NCBI GenBank assembly: GCA_002345825.1
Contig: DDWD01000153.1
Span: 1-50,986 of the forward strand
From: Bacteroidales bacterium UBA2295
GTDB lineage: Bacteria > Bacteroidota > Bacteroidia > Bacteroidales > Tenuifilaceae
Direction: 5' to 3'
DNA length: 50,986 nucleotides
The notes beneath the pieces are model-generated. The model saw only the letters and a program-made list of their open reading frames with translations. It was not told the origin of the DNA and did no database searches. Position numbers and translations under genes: made by a program. Below are positions 7,369 to 15,568 of the stretch, one piece after another (within the stretch, counting starts at the first letter, position 1; every line of letters begins with the position of its first letter).

Positions 7369-8709
7369 ATGACAGAAATAGCAGTAAACTTCCAGGAACT
7401 AATTGAAGAGAAGCAATGGAAGAGGTTACGGGATGAAATCATCCAGCTAGATCCCTATTTAATTGCCGAAGTTATTGAGGAACTGTCCGATGAGGATGAT
7501 GTGATCGTCTTTCGGCTGCTACCCCGCGATTTGGCAAAGGATACTTTTCAGCACCTTAATCACGACAAGCAAGAAGAGATTATTGAGGGATTGGCTCTGA
7601 ATGTTAGCAAACTTTCGAGCCTGCTTAACGACCTCGACCCCGACGACCGTACGGCCTTTTTCGAGGAGTTGCCAGGTCAGATAACTATGCGGCTTATACA
7701 GCTCCTAACACCAGAGGAGCGTACCGTAGCCACCAAGCTACTGGGTTTTCCCAAGGATAGTATTGGCCGACTGATGACCCCTGAGTATGTGGCGGTAAAA
7801 CCCCACTTCACCGTTCACGAAGCATTGGAGCACATCCGTAGGTACGGCCGCGATTCCGAAACCCTTAACGTGGTGTATGTTGTTGACAACCAGTGGCGAC
7901 TGATTGATGACATACGAATTAGAGAAGTAATTCTTGCTACCCCCGACCAAAAAATTGAGGAGCTAATGGATAACCGTTTTTCTGCCCTCAATGCATTCGA
8001 GGATCAGGAGGTTGCCATAAGGATTTTCCAGGATCAGGATAGGGTGGCAATGCCTGTAGTAGATAATGAGGGATTGCTGCTCGGGATTGTAACCTTCGAC
8101 GATATGATGGACGTGGCCGAGGAGGAGAACACCGAGGACTTTCACAAGTTCGGTGCCTTTCAGGATGCCATTGTAAATCCGCTGAAGGCTAAAATCTTTT
8201 TGCTTTACAAAATGCGTGTGCTTTGGCTTACCGCATTGGTATTTATGAATATCCCATCGGGTAGTATAATCGAAAGTTTTGAGGCCACGCTGCAGCAAGT
8301 TGCAGGGCTTTTACTTTTTTTGCCACTAATTATTGCTAGTGGTGGTAACGCCGGAGCACAATCGGCTACTCTTATGATTCGATCGTTGGCAACTGGCGAT
8401 GTTGAAACAAAGGACTGGTTCATACTTGTGGGTAAGGAGTTTTTGGTGTCGCTTTTACTGGGGGTTACCATGGCAATTGGAGTAAGCCTTATTGCCAGTT
8501 TCCGTGCTCCCGACATTGTATTGGTTGTGGCCAGCTCAATGATTTTAACCGTGGTAGCCGGCAGTATTTTGGGGCTTATGTTGCCTTTTGCATTCACCAA
8601 ACTTCGGCTCGACCCCGCAACTGCCAGCGCACCCCTCATCACCTCAATGGCCGACATTACAGGGGTTCTCATTTACCTTTCCATAGCCACCTGGTATTTT
8701 GCAATTTAG
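7369..8709 (+). CDS. mgtE: Magnesium transporter MgtE
   Basis: A 446-residue MgtE-type Mg2+ channel. The order is the cytoplasmic helical N domain (residues about 10-130, with EELSDEDD and ELPG), two CBS domains (about 135-255, containing RLMTPEYVAV and the acidic linker EEENTEDF), and five C-terminal membrane helices from about 285. Family motifs include ASGGNAGAQSATLMIRSLA, with the glycine/asparagine pore region, and the C-terminal DPATASAPLITSMADITG. The start at 7369 has an excellent AAGGAG 3-8 bases upstream. A TTG at 7342 is in frame but inside the leader hairpins. Expression is likely controlled by the leader described above. Confidence 0.95.
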   Translation: MTEIAVNFQELIEEKQWKRLRDEIIQLDPYLIAEVIEELSDEDDVIVFRLLPRDLAKDTFQHLNHDKQEEIIEGLALNVSKLSSLLNDLDPDDRTAFFEELPGQITMRLIQLLTPEERTVATKLLGFPKDSIGRLMTPEYVAVKPHFTVHEALEHIRRYGRDSETLNVVYVVDNQWRLIDDIRIREVILATPDQKIEELMDNRFSALNAFEDQEVAIRIFQDQDRVAMPVVDNEGLLLGIVTFDDMMDVAEEENTEDFHKFGAFQDAIVNPLKAKIFLLYKMRVLWLTALVFMNIPSGSIIESFEATLQQVAGLLLFLPLIIASGGNAGAQSATLMIRSLATGDVETKDWFILVGKEFLVSLLLGVTMAIGVSLIASFRAPDIVLVVASSMILTVVAGSILGLMLPFAFTKLRLDPATASAPLITSMADITGVLIYLSIATWYFAI

Positions 8710-8732
8710 ATTATAAAAACTTTCATACTTCT

Positions 8733-8773
8733 AAAGCTCTGGATGCACGCTGTGTGTGTTCAGAGCTTTTTGT
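8733..8773 (+). terminator. Rho-independent terminator after mgtE
   Basis: AAAGCTCTG (8733-8741) and CAGAGCTTT (8761-8769) form a 9-bp stem around a 19-base loop, followed by a T-run. It lies 24 bases after the mgtE stop. Confidence 0.75.
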
Positions 8774-8779
8774 TATTTA

Positions 8780-9041
8780 CTCAACTTTCGCAAGCAAAAT
8801 ATTATCGCATATATGCTTGTATTTATGTACTTTAAATATTATTCTTTGCGATTTTTGTGTCTTCTTTGTGTTTTTTGTGTAATAGTAAAAGAGTTATAAC
8901 ACAAAGTTTCACGAAGGATTACACAGAGTTTCACAAAGTATTTGTATAAACAATTATGTTATTCATTACTAAGCATATACAAGTCATAAAAATGATTAAT
9001 TGACTATATATCTGGGAATTAAACTGTATGCGAAAGTTGAG
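8780..9041. mobile_element. MITE-like non-autonomous element with 7-bp target duplication
   Basis: A 262-bp gene-free segment is bounded by perfect 13-bp terminal inverted repeats, CTCAACTTTCGCA (8780-8792) and TGCGAAAGTTGAG (9029-9041). Immediately outside are identical 7-bp direct repeats TTATTTA (8773-8779 and 9042-9048). This is the signature of transposition by a DDE-type transposase acting in trans. The interior is AT-rich, holds no ORF and contains a 22-bp tandem repeat. The element sits between the mgtE terminator and the NtrC-type regulator gene and could supply or disrupt its promoter. Confidence 0.75.
8899..8942. repeat. Two tandem 22-bp units inside the MITE
   Basis: Two adjacent 22-base units (8899-8920 and 8921-8942) agree at 19 of 22 positions; both follow ACACA(A/G)AGTTTCAC(G/A)AAG. 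The left part of the element (about 8856-8881) has inverted forms of the same CACAAAG word (TTTGTGT, CTTTGTG), so the interior can fold as a long imperfect hairpin. Similar CACAAAG-rich intergenic repeats occur in many Bacteroidota genomes. Confidence 0.6.
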
Positions 9042-9181
9042 TTATTTATATTTGTTTAGTTTCAATAGTTACTCTTGCGTAATATGTGCTATGTTCCATA
9101 CTGTCAACCCAAACAAAATTTATATATTTACCCTCAAATTAATATACCTGTAAATTGTCGAACCGATTTTAAAATCCTGTT

Positions 9182-10561
9182 ATGAGTACAAAAAATGGTA
9201 AAATTCTAGTTGTTGACGATAACGAGGATATTCTTTTTGCACTAAAGCTTTTGCTTAAGCCCCATACCGAGGTTGTGCACACAACTGCTAATCCCAACGA
9301 TATTCCCAATTTGCTTGGAAAAACCGAGTATGATGTGATACTACTCGACATGAATTTTACTAAGGATGCCATTAGCGGCCAAGAGGGATTTAACTGGCTC
9401 GAGCGTATTCTAGAGTTGGATCCTTCGGCAATTGTGGTATTTATTACAGCATATGGCGATGCCGAAAAGGCAGTGAAAGCCATAAAGGCCGGGGCAACCG
9501 ATTTTATACTAAAACCTTGGCACAACGAGAAACTAATTGCAACCATATCATCGGCGGTAAAGCTAAAGCAGTCGCAAAAGCAGGTTTCCGATTTAAAGGA
9601 GCGGCAGAAGGAGATAAGCAATGTGATGGATAGTCCATTTCATGATTTTATAGGCAAGTCGGAGGCCATGCTCGAGGTGTTTAATACCATTAAAAAGGTA
9701 GCCAAAACCGACGCCAGTGTTCTTATTCTGGGCGAGAACGGTACAGGTAAGGAACTCGTAGCTCGAGCATTACATCGCGACTCCCCAAGGAGCGAAGAGG
9801 TGTTCATTAGCGTTGATCTGGGCTCGATAGCCGAAACGTTATTCGAGAGTGAACTCTTTGGACATGAGCGGGGTGCTTTTACCGATGCCAAGAAGGATAA
9901 ACCAGGTAGGTTCGAGATTGCATCGGGTGGAACACTTTTCCTCGATGAAATTGGGAACTTATCGCTACCCCTTCAGTCCAAGCTGCTTACTGTTATTGAG
10001 CGTCGAGAGGTGGTTAGGGTAGGCTCCAATAAGCCCAAACCAACCGATGTTAGACTAATTTGTGCCACTAACAATAATATTCATCAAATGGTAGACGAAG
10101 GTAATTTTCGTCAGGACCTGCTTTATCGAATCAATACGGTTGAGATCCATCTGCCCCCGTTAAGAGAGAGATATGGTGATATTCCGCTGTTGGCAAATCA
10201 TTTCCTGATGGTTTACTCCAAAAAGTATAAAAAGAAAATAAAAAATATTTCGGCCGAGGCATTAAAAAAGCTAGAATCATACGGGTGGCCCGGTAATGTT
10301 CGCGAATTGCAGCATGCCATCGAGCGAGCCATAATTATGTGCGATTCTAACGTACTACAGCCCGACGATTTCTTCCTATCAAGTCAACGATCATCCTCAG
10401 GGTCATCTTTAGAATTCGATACCTATAACCTCGATGAAATTGAGCGACTAATTATAACAAAAGTGCTAAAGCAAAGCCAGGGCAATATAACCCAAGCTGC
10501 TAACGAGCTTGGTATTACCAGAACATCGCTTTACCGTAGAATGGAAAAATATGATTTATAA
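9182..10561 (+). CDS. Sigma-54-dependent response regulator (NtrC family)
   Basis: A 459-residue regulator. The receiver domain spans residues 1-120 with Asp56 (VILLDMNF) as phosphoacceptor and Lys111 in ILKPW. The AAA+ domain (about 150-385) has Walker A GENGTGKE, the sigma-54 contact loop as GAFTDA instead of canonical GAFTGA, Walker B GGTLFLDEIG and an arginine-finger region. The C-terminal Fis-type helix-turn-helix (about 415-459) ends ITQAANELGITRTSLYRRMEK. It activates sigma-54 promoters on phosphorylation. The next gene, a histidine kinase, overlaps its end by 11 bases and is the obvious partner. The MITE lies directly upstream. Confidence 0.93.
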   Translation: MSTKNGKILVVDDNEDILFALKLLLKPHTEVVHTTANPNDIPNLLGKTEYDVILLDMNFTKDAISGQEGFNWLERILELDPSAIVVFITAYGDAEKAVKAIKAGATDFILKPWHNEKLIATISSAVKLKQSQKQVSDLKERQKEISNVMDSPFHDFIGKSEAMLEVFNTIKKVAKTDASVLILGENGTGKELVARALHRDSPRSEEVFISVDLGSIAETLFESELFGHERGAFTDAKKDKPGRFEIASGGTLFLDEIGNLSLPLQSKLLTVIERREVVRVGSNKPKPTDVRLICATNNNIHQMVDEGNFRQDLLYRINTVEIHLPPLRERYGDIPLLANHFLMVYSKKYKKKIKNISAEALKKLESYGWPGNVRELQHAIERAIIMCDSNVLQPDDFFLSSQRSSSGSSLEFDTYNLDEIERLIITKVLKQSQGNITQAANELGITRTSLYRRMEKYDL

Positions 10562-11912
10562 AAAATTTCGGATTAATGCTACGATAAGGCTAATCCTGCT
10601 CACTGCTACCATCTTTATTTTTTTTTATACCTGGCTCAATTTTGAGTTTTTCATAACCCCTGTGCTAATTGCAGTGCTTGCCCTAATCCAGGTGTATGCC
10701 TTGTACAAATATGTCGATAAAACCAATCGCGATTTGGCAAGTTTCCTCGAATCTATCAGGTTCTCGGAGTTTACCCGCACCTTTCAGGTTGAAGGGATGG
10801 GGAGCTCATTTGACGAGCTAAGTAGGGCTTTTAATGATGTTATTAAAGATTTTCAAACCGTCCGCAGCGAAAAGGAGGAGCATTTTCAGTACTTGCAAAG
10901 CATTGTTCAAAATATCGATGTGAGTATAATAGCATACCAACGCGATGGATTGGTAGAGATGATAAATAAATCGGCCAAACGGCTGTTTCAGCTAACTGGG
11001 CTCAAAAATGTAAAGCAGCTCTACACCATTAGTCCTGAATTGGTCGATAAACTGCTAACCCTAAATCCCGGCGAAAATGTTCTTGTAAAAGTTCAGCAGG
11101 AAGATGATATCTTGCAGCTGGCCATATTTGGGACTGAAATCAAGGTGCAACATAAACATATTGTGTTAGCTACCATCAAGAACATTCAAAGCGTGTTGGA
11201 AGAGCAGGAAACCGAAGCTTGGCAAAAGCTTATTAGCGTGCTCACCCATGAAATTATGAATTCCATTACCCCTATTGCTTCGCTGTCGTCAACCATCGAT
11301 ACGATGATAAAATCAATTAACCAGGCACGCGAAGAGGACGACAATGCAAATTTTGATGAGGAAACCGTAGGTGAAATTCAACAAGGATTGCAAACAATCC
11401 ACAAGCGTAGTACGGGTCTTATGCATTTTGTGAACACCTACCGTAACCTAACACGAATACCCAAGCCAAACTTTAAAATCATTAAGGTTATTGATCTGTT
11501 TAAAAGTATTTCGCCATTGCTCGATGAGGAATTGAGGCAAGCTGGGATCAAGTTCACCTGCGAGGTTGAACCTGATACCATATCGTTCTCCGGCGATGAG
11601 GAGCTTTTGGAGCAGGTAATAATAAATCTGCTTAAAAATGCAATGCATGCGCTCGATGGCCGGCCAGAACCAACCATAAGTATGAAGGGCTTTTTGAATA
11701 AGCGTGGCAGAGTAACTATTCAGGTTACCGATAATGGAGAGGGGATTCTACCCGAAGTGCTCGATAAAATATTTATCCCATTCTTTACAACTAAGCCCAA
11801 GGGCTCTGGAATTGGATTAAGCTTGTCGCGTCAGATCATGAGGTTGCATGGGGGCAGTATAACAGCATACTCGCAACCAGAGCAGGGTACATCCTTTACA
11901 CTAACTTTCTAA
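10551..11912 (+). CDS. Sensor histidine kinase, partner of the NtrC-type regulator
   Basis: 453 residues from the ATG at 10551, which overlaps the regulator's last codons; an earlier in-frame start at 10509 is only a reading-frame extension. Two N-terminal membrane segments (about 10-50) are followed by a HAMP/linker-like region, a PAS-like domain (about 115-215), the H-box LTHEIMNSITP (phosphoacceptor histidine near residue 235), and a HATPase domain with the N-box LLKNAMHAL, DNGEGI, FFTTKPKGSGIGLSLS and a final GTSFTL. The lack of a large periplasmic loop suggests a cytoplasmic or membrane-borne signal. It would phosphorylate the upstream NtrC-type regulator. Confidence 0.9.
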   Translation: MIYKKFRINATIRLILLTATIFIFFYTWLNFEFFITPVLIAVLALIQVYALYKYVDKTNRDLASFLESIRFSEFTRTFQVEGMGSSFDELSRAFNDVIKDFQTVRSEKEEHFQYLQSIVQNIDVSIIAYQRDGLVEMINKSAKRLFQLTGLKNVKQLYTISPELVDKLLTLNPGENVLVKVQQEDDILQLAIFGTEIKVQHKHIVLATIKNIQSVLEEQETEAWQKLISVLTHEIMNSITPIASLSSTIDTMIKSINQAREEDDNANFDEETVGEIQQGLQTIHKRSTGLMHFVNTYRNLTRIPKPNFKIIKVIDLFKSISPLLDEELRQAGIKFTCEVEPDTISFSGDEELLEQVIINLLKNAMHALDGRPEPTISMKGFLNKRGRVTIQVTDNGEGILPEVLDKIFIPFFTTKPKGSGIGLSLSRQIMRLHGGSITAYSQPEQGTSFTLTF

Positions 11913-11916
11913 ACAA

Positions 11917-12768
11917 ATGGTAGAGTTTTTTTTGAGCGCGAGAAATATTGTTCACTTACATCATTTTGATCTGCAAAGTGGTGTTCTGCTTCAGGCAGGT
12001 TGGCTTAGTCGCTGTTTCGAGAAGTGTACCTTATCGGCCACATTGGCTACCATAGTTGTTACAACAGTAGTATTGGTTTTAATATTTGTTGGATACTACA
12101 GAAGGAAAGATAAGTTGAAGATTGTAGAGCTTGAGCAGAGGCTGCTCCTTTCGCAAATGAATCCGCACTTTGTGTTTAATTCGCTCACCGCTATCCAAAG
12201 CTATATCTTCCGTAACGATCCATATCAGGCAGGTAAGTATTTGGCAAGTTTTTCAAAATTAGTGCGTTTAATTCTCGAAAACTCTAGGGTTGAACAGATT
12301 ACAATAGGAAAGGAAAAGGAGACCATAGAGCACTACCTTAACCTGCAGCTTATGCGGTTCGATAGTAAGTTTGACTTTGCCATCGACATTTCGCCCGATA
12401 TTGATCTGGAACATCATCTAATCCCGCCAATGCTGGCCCAGCCTTTTATCGAAAACGCCATTGAGCATGGAATTATCCATTTAAATACCAAAGGACGCAT
12501 AGTCATTAGATTTTTAGTTGAGGGGAACGTCCTCAAGCTTGAGGTTGAGGATAATGGCGTGGGTTTAGAGAAATCATCGGAGCCAGAACACAACAATAGA
12601 AAAAAACACCAATCGTTGGCCACACGTATTACAAAGGAACGACTAAGAAACCTGAGAAAGGTGTATGGAAAACTGGTGAAAATGGAAATGATTAACCTAT
12701 CTTCTGGTTCAACAACCAGTTCGCAGGGTACGCTTGTTAGGTTTTATATACCATTAATCATTAAATAG
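11917..12768 (+). CDS. LytS/YehU-type sensor histidine kinase (short form)
   Basis: A 283-residue kinase with one membrane helix (about 42-62), then a short coiled linker and the His_kinase domain: phosphoacceptor histidine in SQMNPHFVFNSLTAIQSYI, followed by HATPase motifs PPMLAQPFIENAIEHGI and VEDNGVGLE. Most relatives carry a large sensor region (TPR, 7TMR or beta-propeller). Here there are only about 40 residues before the helix, so sensing is probably through a partner. It begins 4 bases after the previous kinase stop and is followed 7 bases later by its likely LytTR partner. Confidence 0.88.
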   Translation: MVEFFLSARNIVHLHHFDLQSGVLLQAGWLSRCFEKCTLSATLATIVVTTVVLVLIFVGYYRRKDKLKIVELEQRLLLSQMNPHFVFNSLTAIQSYIFRNDPYQAGKYLASFSKLVRLILENSRVEQITIGKEKETIEHYLNLQLMRFDSKFDFAIDISPDIDLEHHLIPPMLAQPFIENAIEHGIIHLNTKGRIVIRFLVEGNVLKLEVEDNGVGLEKSSEPEHNNRKKHQSLATRITKERLRNLRKVYGKLVKMEMINLSSGSTTSSQGTLVRFYIPLIIK

Positions 12769-12775
12769 TTATTCT

Positions 12776-13546
12776 ATGATAACCGCAGTGATAATTGATG
12801 ATGAAGCCTTGGCTCGCGAATCGCTGCAGAGTATGCTCAAGCTATTTTGTCCAAACATAGAGGTTGTGGGTGAGGCGCATGATGTGCAATCGGGGGTTAA
12901 CCTCATTGGGGATGTAAATCCCGATGTGGTTTTTCTTGATATTCAGATGCCCGATGGATCTGGTTTTGACCTGCTGATGCAATTCGAAAGCATCAAGTTC
13001 AAATTCGTTTTTATTACTGCCTACCAGGAGTATGCCATCAAGGCATTTAAGTTTAGCGCCATCGATTACATACTAAAACCGGTCGATCCCACCGATTTAA
13101 TAAACGCCATCGAGAAGCTCAATGAAACCATCCGCGAGGAGGATATTAACCATAAGTTTCAAACTTTTGTCGATAACATAAAAACCAACAAGAATAGCCC
13201 TCAAAAGATATTGCTCAAAACCCTCGATGAACTTGTTGTTGCAGATATTAATAGTATTGTTAGGTGCGAATCGCAGAACAACTACACCTTATTCTACTTT
13301 AGTGATCGGCCGCGCCTTTTGGTGTCGAAAACATTAAAAGAGTTCGACGATTTGTTGTCCGGTTCAGGTTTTTGCAGGGTTCATCAATCGCATTTAGTAA
13401 ACCTAAATTTTGCCAAAAAGTACAATCGTTTCCCCGAAAGTCACCTTATACTAACAAACAATGAACACATTCCCGTAGCCGTGAGAAAAAGGGATGTTTT
13501 AAAGGAATTGCTTAAAAAGTTAGATAAGAATAGGTTTATAATGTAA
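12776..13546 (+). CDS. LytTR-family response regulator
   Basis: A 256-residue regulator with a receiver domain (phosphoacceptor Asp55 in VVFLDIQMPDGSG, acidic pair IIDDE at 7-10, Lys in ILKPVDP) and a C-terminal LytTR DNA-binding domain from about residue 145, with the family pattern VRCESQNNYTLFYF...SGFCRVHQSHLVNL. It acts as a transcription factor phosphorylated by the LytS-type kinase encoded just upstream. No target operator is evident in the window. Confidence 0.93.
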   Translation: MITAVIIDDEALARESLQSMLKLFCPNIEVVGEAHDVQSGVNLIGDVNPDVVFLDIQMPDGSGFDLLMQFESIKFKFVFITAYQEYAIKAFKFSAIDYILKPVDPTDLINAIEKLNETIREEDINHKFQTFVDNIKTNKNSPQKILLKTLDELVVADINSIVRCESQNNYTLFYFSDRPRLLVSKTLKEFDDLLSGSGFCRVHQSHLVNLNFAKKYNRFPESHLILTNNEHIPVAVRKRDVLKELLKKLDKNRFIM

Positions 13547-13589
13547 TCAAACTAAACTAAACGAGTAGTAAACACGTACACTAACAGGT

Positions 13590-15554
13590 ATGAGAACATT
13601 TACGTTTATCCTACTTACACTAATTGCAACAGCTAACCTTTACGGTAAGCCAACTTCTGGTGAAACTGAAAGGGTAGGTGCAGTGCAGGATATGTTCTCT
13701 TTGATCGACTCGCTTAATGACTTAGCCCACAGTAATCGACGAAGTAACCCCAGGCTATCGTTAGAATACTCTCTCCGTGCTTATCAACTTTGCGAGGGAA
13801 CAGACTACCCCAAAGGTTTGGCCTCTGCCTTGCATAGTATGGGAACTGCCAAGGTGATCTTGGGGAGATACGATCGCGGTTTAAACGATCTCATTCAGGC
13901 TTCAACCATCCGAGAAAATCTACAGGATTATGTGGGTTTGATGTCTACCCTCAACAATATTGGATTTGCATATTCCGAGCTCAACAACGATAAAAAAGCG
14001 CTGGAGTTCTACCTTAAAGCCTTGTCGTATAGAGAACATTCGGATAATTTGAGGGATGTAGGTGTTGTTCTAAATAATATTGGTCATTTAAGCCTAAGGC
14101 AACTCGATTACGATGCTGCACTGGAAAACTTTTACAAGGCCTTAGAAGTAAATCAACAGAATGGTGACGATAGAGGTACAGCATCAACCCTAAGTAATAT
14201 TGGGCGGGTTTACCATAAAACCGGTTCGTACGACAAGGGCTTAGAGTATCATTTACGAGCCTACGAGTTAGGAAAGAATCAGGACGATAAATTTGGGCTG
14301 ATTTCAACCCTTCGCAATATTGCCGAGGTGTATTTACTTAAAGGTAAATATGCCGATGCCACTAATTTTGCCCTAAGGAGTATGCTCCTAGCCCAGGAGA
14401 TTGGATCGTTGACCGAAGAGCGAAATACCGCAGCCTTGCTAGCACAGATATACGAGAAAAGAGGTCGATATAAGGAAGCAGCGAAGCATTATAAAATCGA
14501 AAGTGAGCTTAAGGATTCCCTGTTTTCTATTCAGCAATCGGAAGCAATGGCTCAAATTCAGTCTGCTTACGAGGTGGAAAGTAAGGTTAAGGAAAATGAG
14601 TTTTTAAGGAAAGAGCAGGTAATTAGCGATCAGGTTATTACTACACAACGGTGGCTATTGTTGTTCTCTGGCCTGTTTTTATTGGTAGTGCTCGTTCTAC
14701 TGCTTATTATACTTCGATCGAATAGGAAGATAAAATCTGTGATTCAGGAACTAACTCAAAAGAATGAGGAGATAGTTGCACAAAAGGAAACCATTCAGCA
14801 AAAAGTATCTGCAGTTGATGAAAAGAATAAAGAACTTGAAAGTATCAATACAATTAAGAATAAACTTATTTCGGTTATCGCCCACGATTTAAAAAATCCC
14901 TTCAATAGCATTACTGGTTACTCCGAACTGCTGGTTACCGACCTCAGCGGATACTCCAACGAAGAAATCGTTATGTTTTTAGGAATAATCCACGATAATG
15001 CGATAAAAGGGAACATGCTGCTCGATAACCTTTTGCAATGGTCAAGGTTACAAACCCGAACCATACAGTTTTTACCAGTAGTGCACAACCTTTATAAACT
15101 GGTGAACGATGAACTTTTCTTTACACAGCACAAGGCCAAGGAGAAACAAGTGTCAATAAATAACGAGGTGCCCACCGATTTAGAGGTTTTTGCCGATTCT
15201 AATATGCTAAAAACAGTTATCCGAAATCTGCTGTCCAACGCATTAAAATTTACGCCTAAAGGCGGATCGGTAACAATACACTCCAAGGCTGAGGCAGAAT
15301 CGGTTCTTGTTTCGGTTACAGATTCTGGCGAGGGAATTGAGCCTCATATCAAAGAGAAACTTTTCACAGGCGAAGCGGGTGTAACAACCACCAGCGATAG
15401 TGGCGAAAAGGGGACTGGACTTGGCTTAATGCTTTGCAAAGATTTTGTGCTAAAGCATAAGGGCGAGATTTGGGTTGAGAGCAAACCCGGCGAAGGGGCT
15501 TCTTTCTTTTTTCGTCTGCCCAACAAGCCTTCCGACACTTTGCCTGATAGCTAA
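13590..15554 (+). CDS. TPR-containing sensor histidine kinase
   Basis: A 654-residue protein with an N-terminal signal peptide (to about residue 20), six or seven tetratricopeptide repeats (about 50-310, with recurring LNNIG...Y..ALE.Y.KAL patterns), a membrane helix at about 350-373, a coiled-coil linker (about 380-420), the HisKA H-box LISVIAHDLKNPFNSI (histidine near 430) and a HATPase domain with LLSNALKFTPKGG, DSGEGIE and GTGLGLMLCK. The TPRs would lie in the periplasm and the kinase in the cytoplasm. No receiver or DNA-binding domain is fused, so it may feed either adjacent regulator. It follows the LytTR gene by 43 bases. Confidence 0.9.
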   Translation: MRTFTFILLTLIATANLYGKPTSGETERVGAVQDMFSLIDSLNDLAHSNRRSNPRLSLEYSLRAYQLCEGTDYPKGLASALHSMGTAKVILGRYDRGLNDLIQASTIRENLQDYVGLMSTLNNIGFAYSELNNDKKALEFYLKALSYREHSDNLRDVGVVLNNIGHLSLRQLDYDAALENFYKALEVNQQNGDDRGTASTLSNIGRVYHKTGSYDKGLEYHLRAYELGKNQDDKFGLISTLRNIAEVYLLKGKYADATNFALRSMLLAQEIGSLTEERNTAALLAQIYEKRGRYKEAAKHYKIESELKDSLFSIQQSEAMAQIQSAYEVESKVKENEFLRKEQVISDQVITTQRWLLLFSGLFLLVVLVLLLIILRSNRKIKSVIQELTQKNEEIVAQKETIQQKVSAVDEKNKELESINTIKNKLISVIAHDLKNPFNSITGYSELLVTDLSGYSNEEIVMFLGIIHDNAIKGNMLLDNLLQWSRLQTRTIQFLPVVHNLYKLVNDELFFTQHKAKEKQVSINNEVPTDLEVFADSNMLKTVIRNLLSNALKFTPKGGSVTIHSKAEAESVLVSVTDSGEGIEPHIKEKLFTGEAGVTTTSDSGEKGTGLGLMLCKDFVLKHKGEIWVESKPGEGASFFFRLPNKPSDTLPDS

Positions 15555-15568
15555 TTGCTAAGCGTTTG

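Noticed and set aside
8205..8672. Minus-strand ORF of 155 codons within mgtE
   Set aside because: Shadow of the conserved membrane domain of mgtE; no independent signals.
8899..8942. CRISPR array
   Set aside because: Only two directly adjacent 22-bp units without spacers; no cas genes.
9169..9621. Minus-strand ORF of 150 codons within the NtrC-type regulator gene
   Set aside because: Antisense of the receiver domain; Ser/Phe-rich shadow translation.
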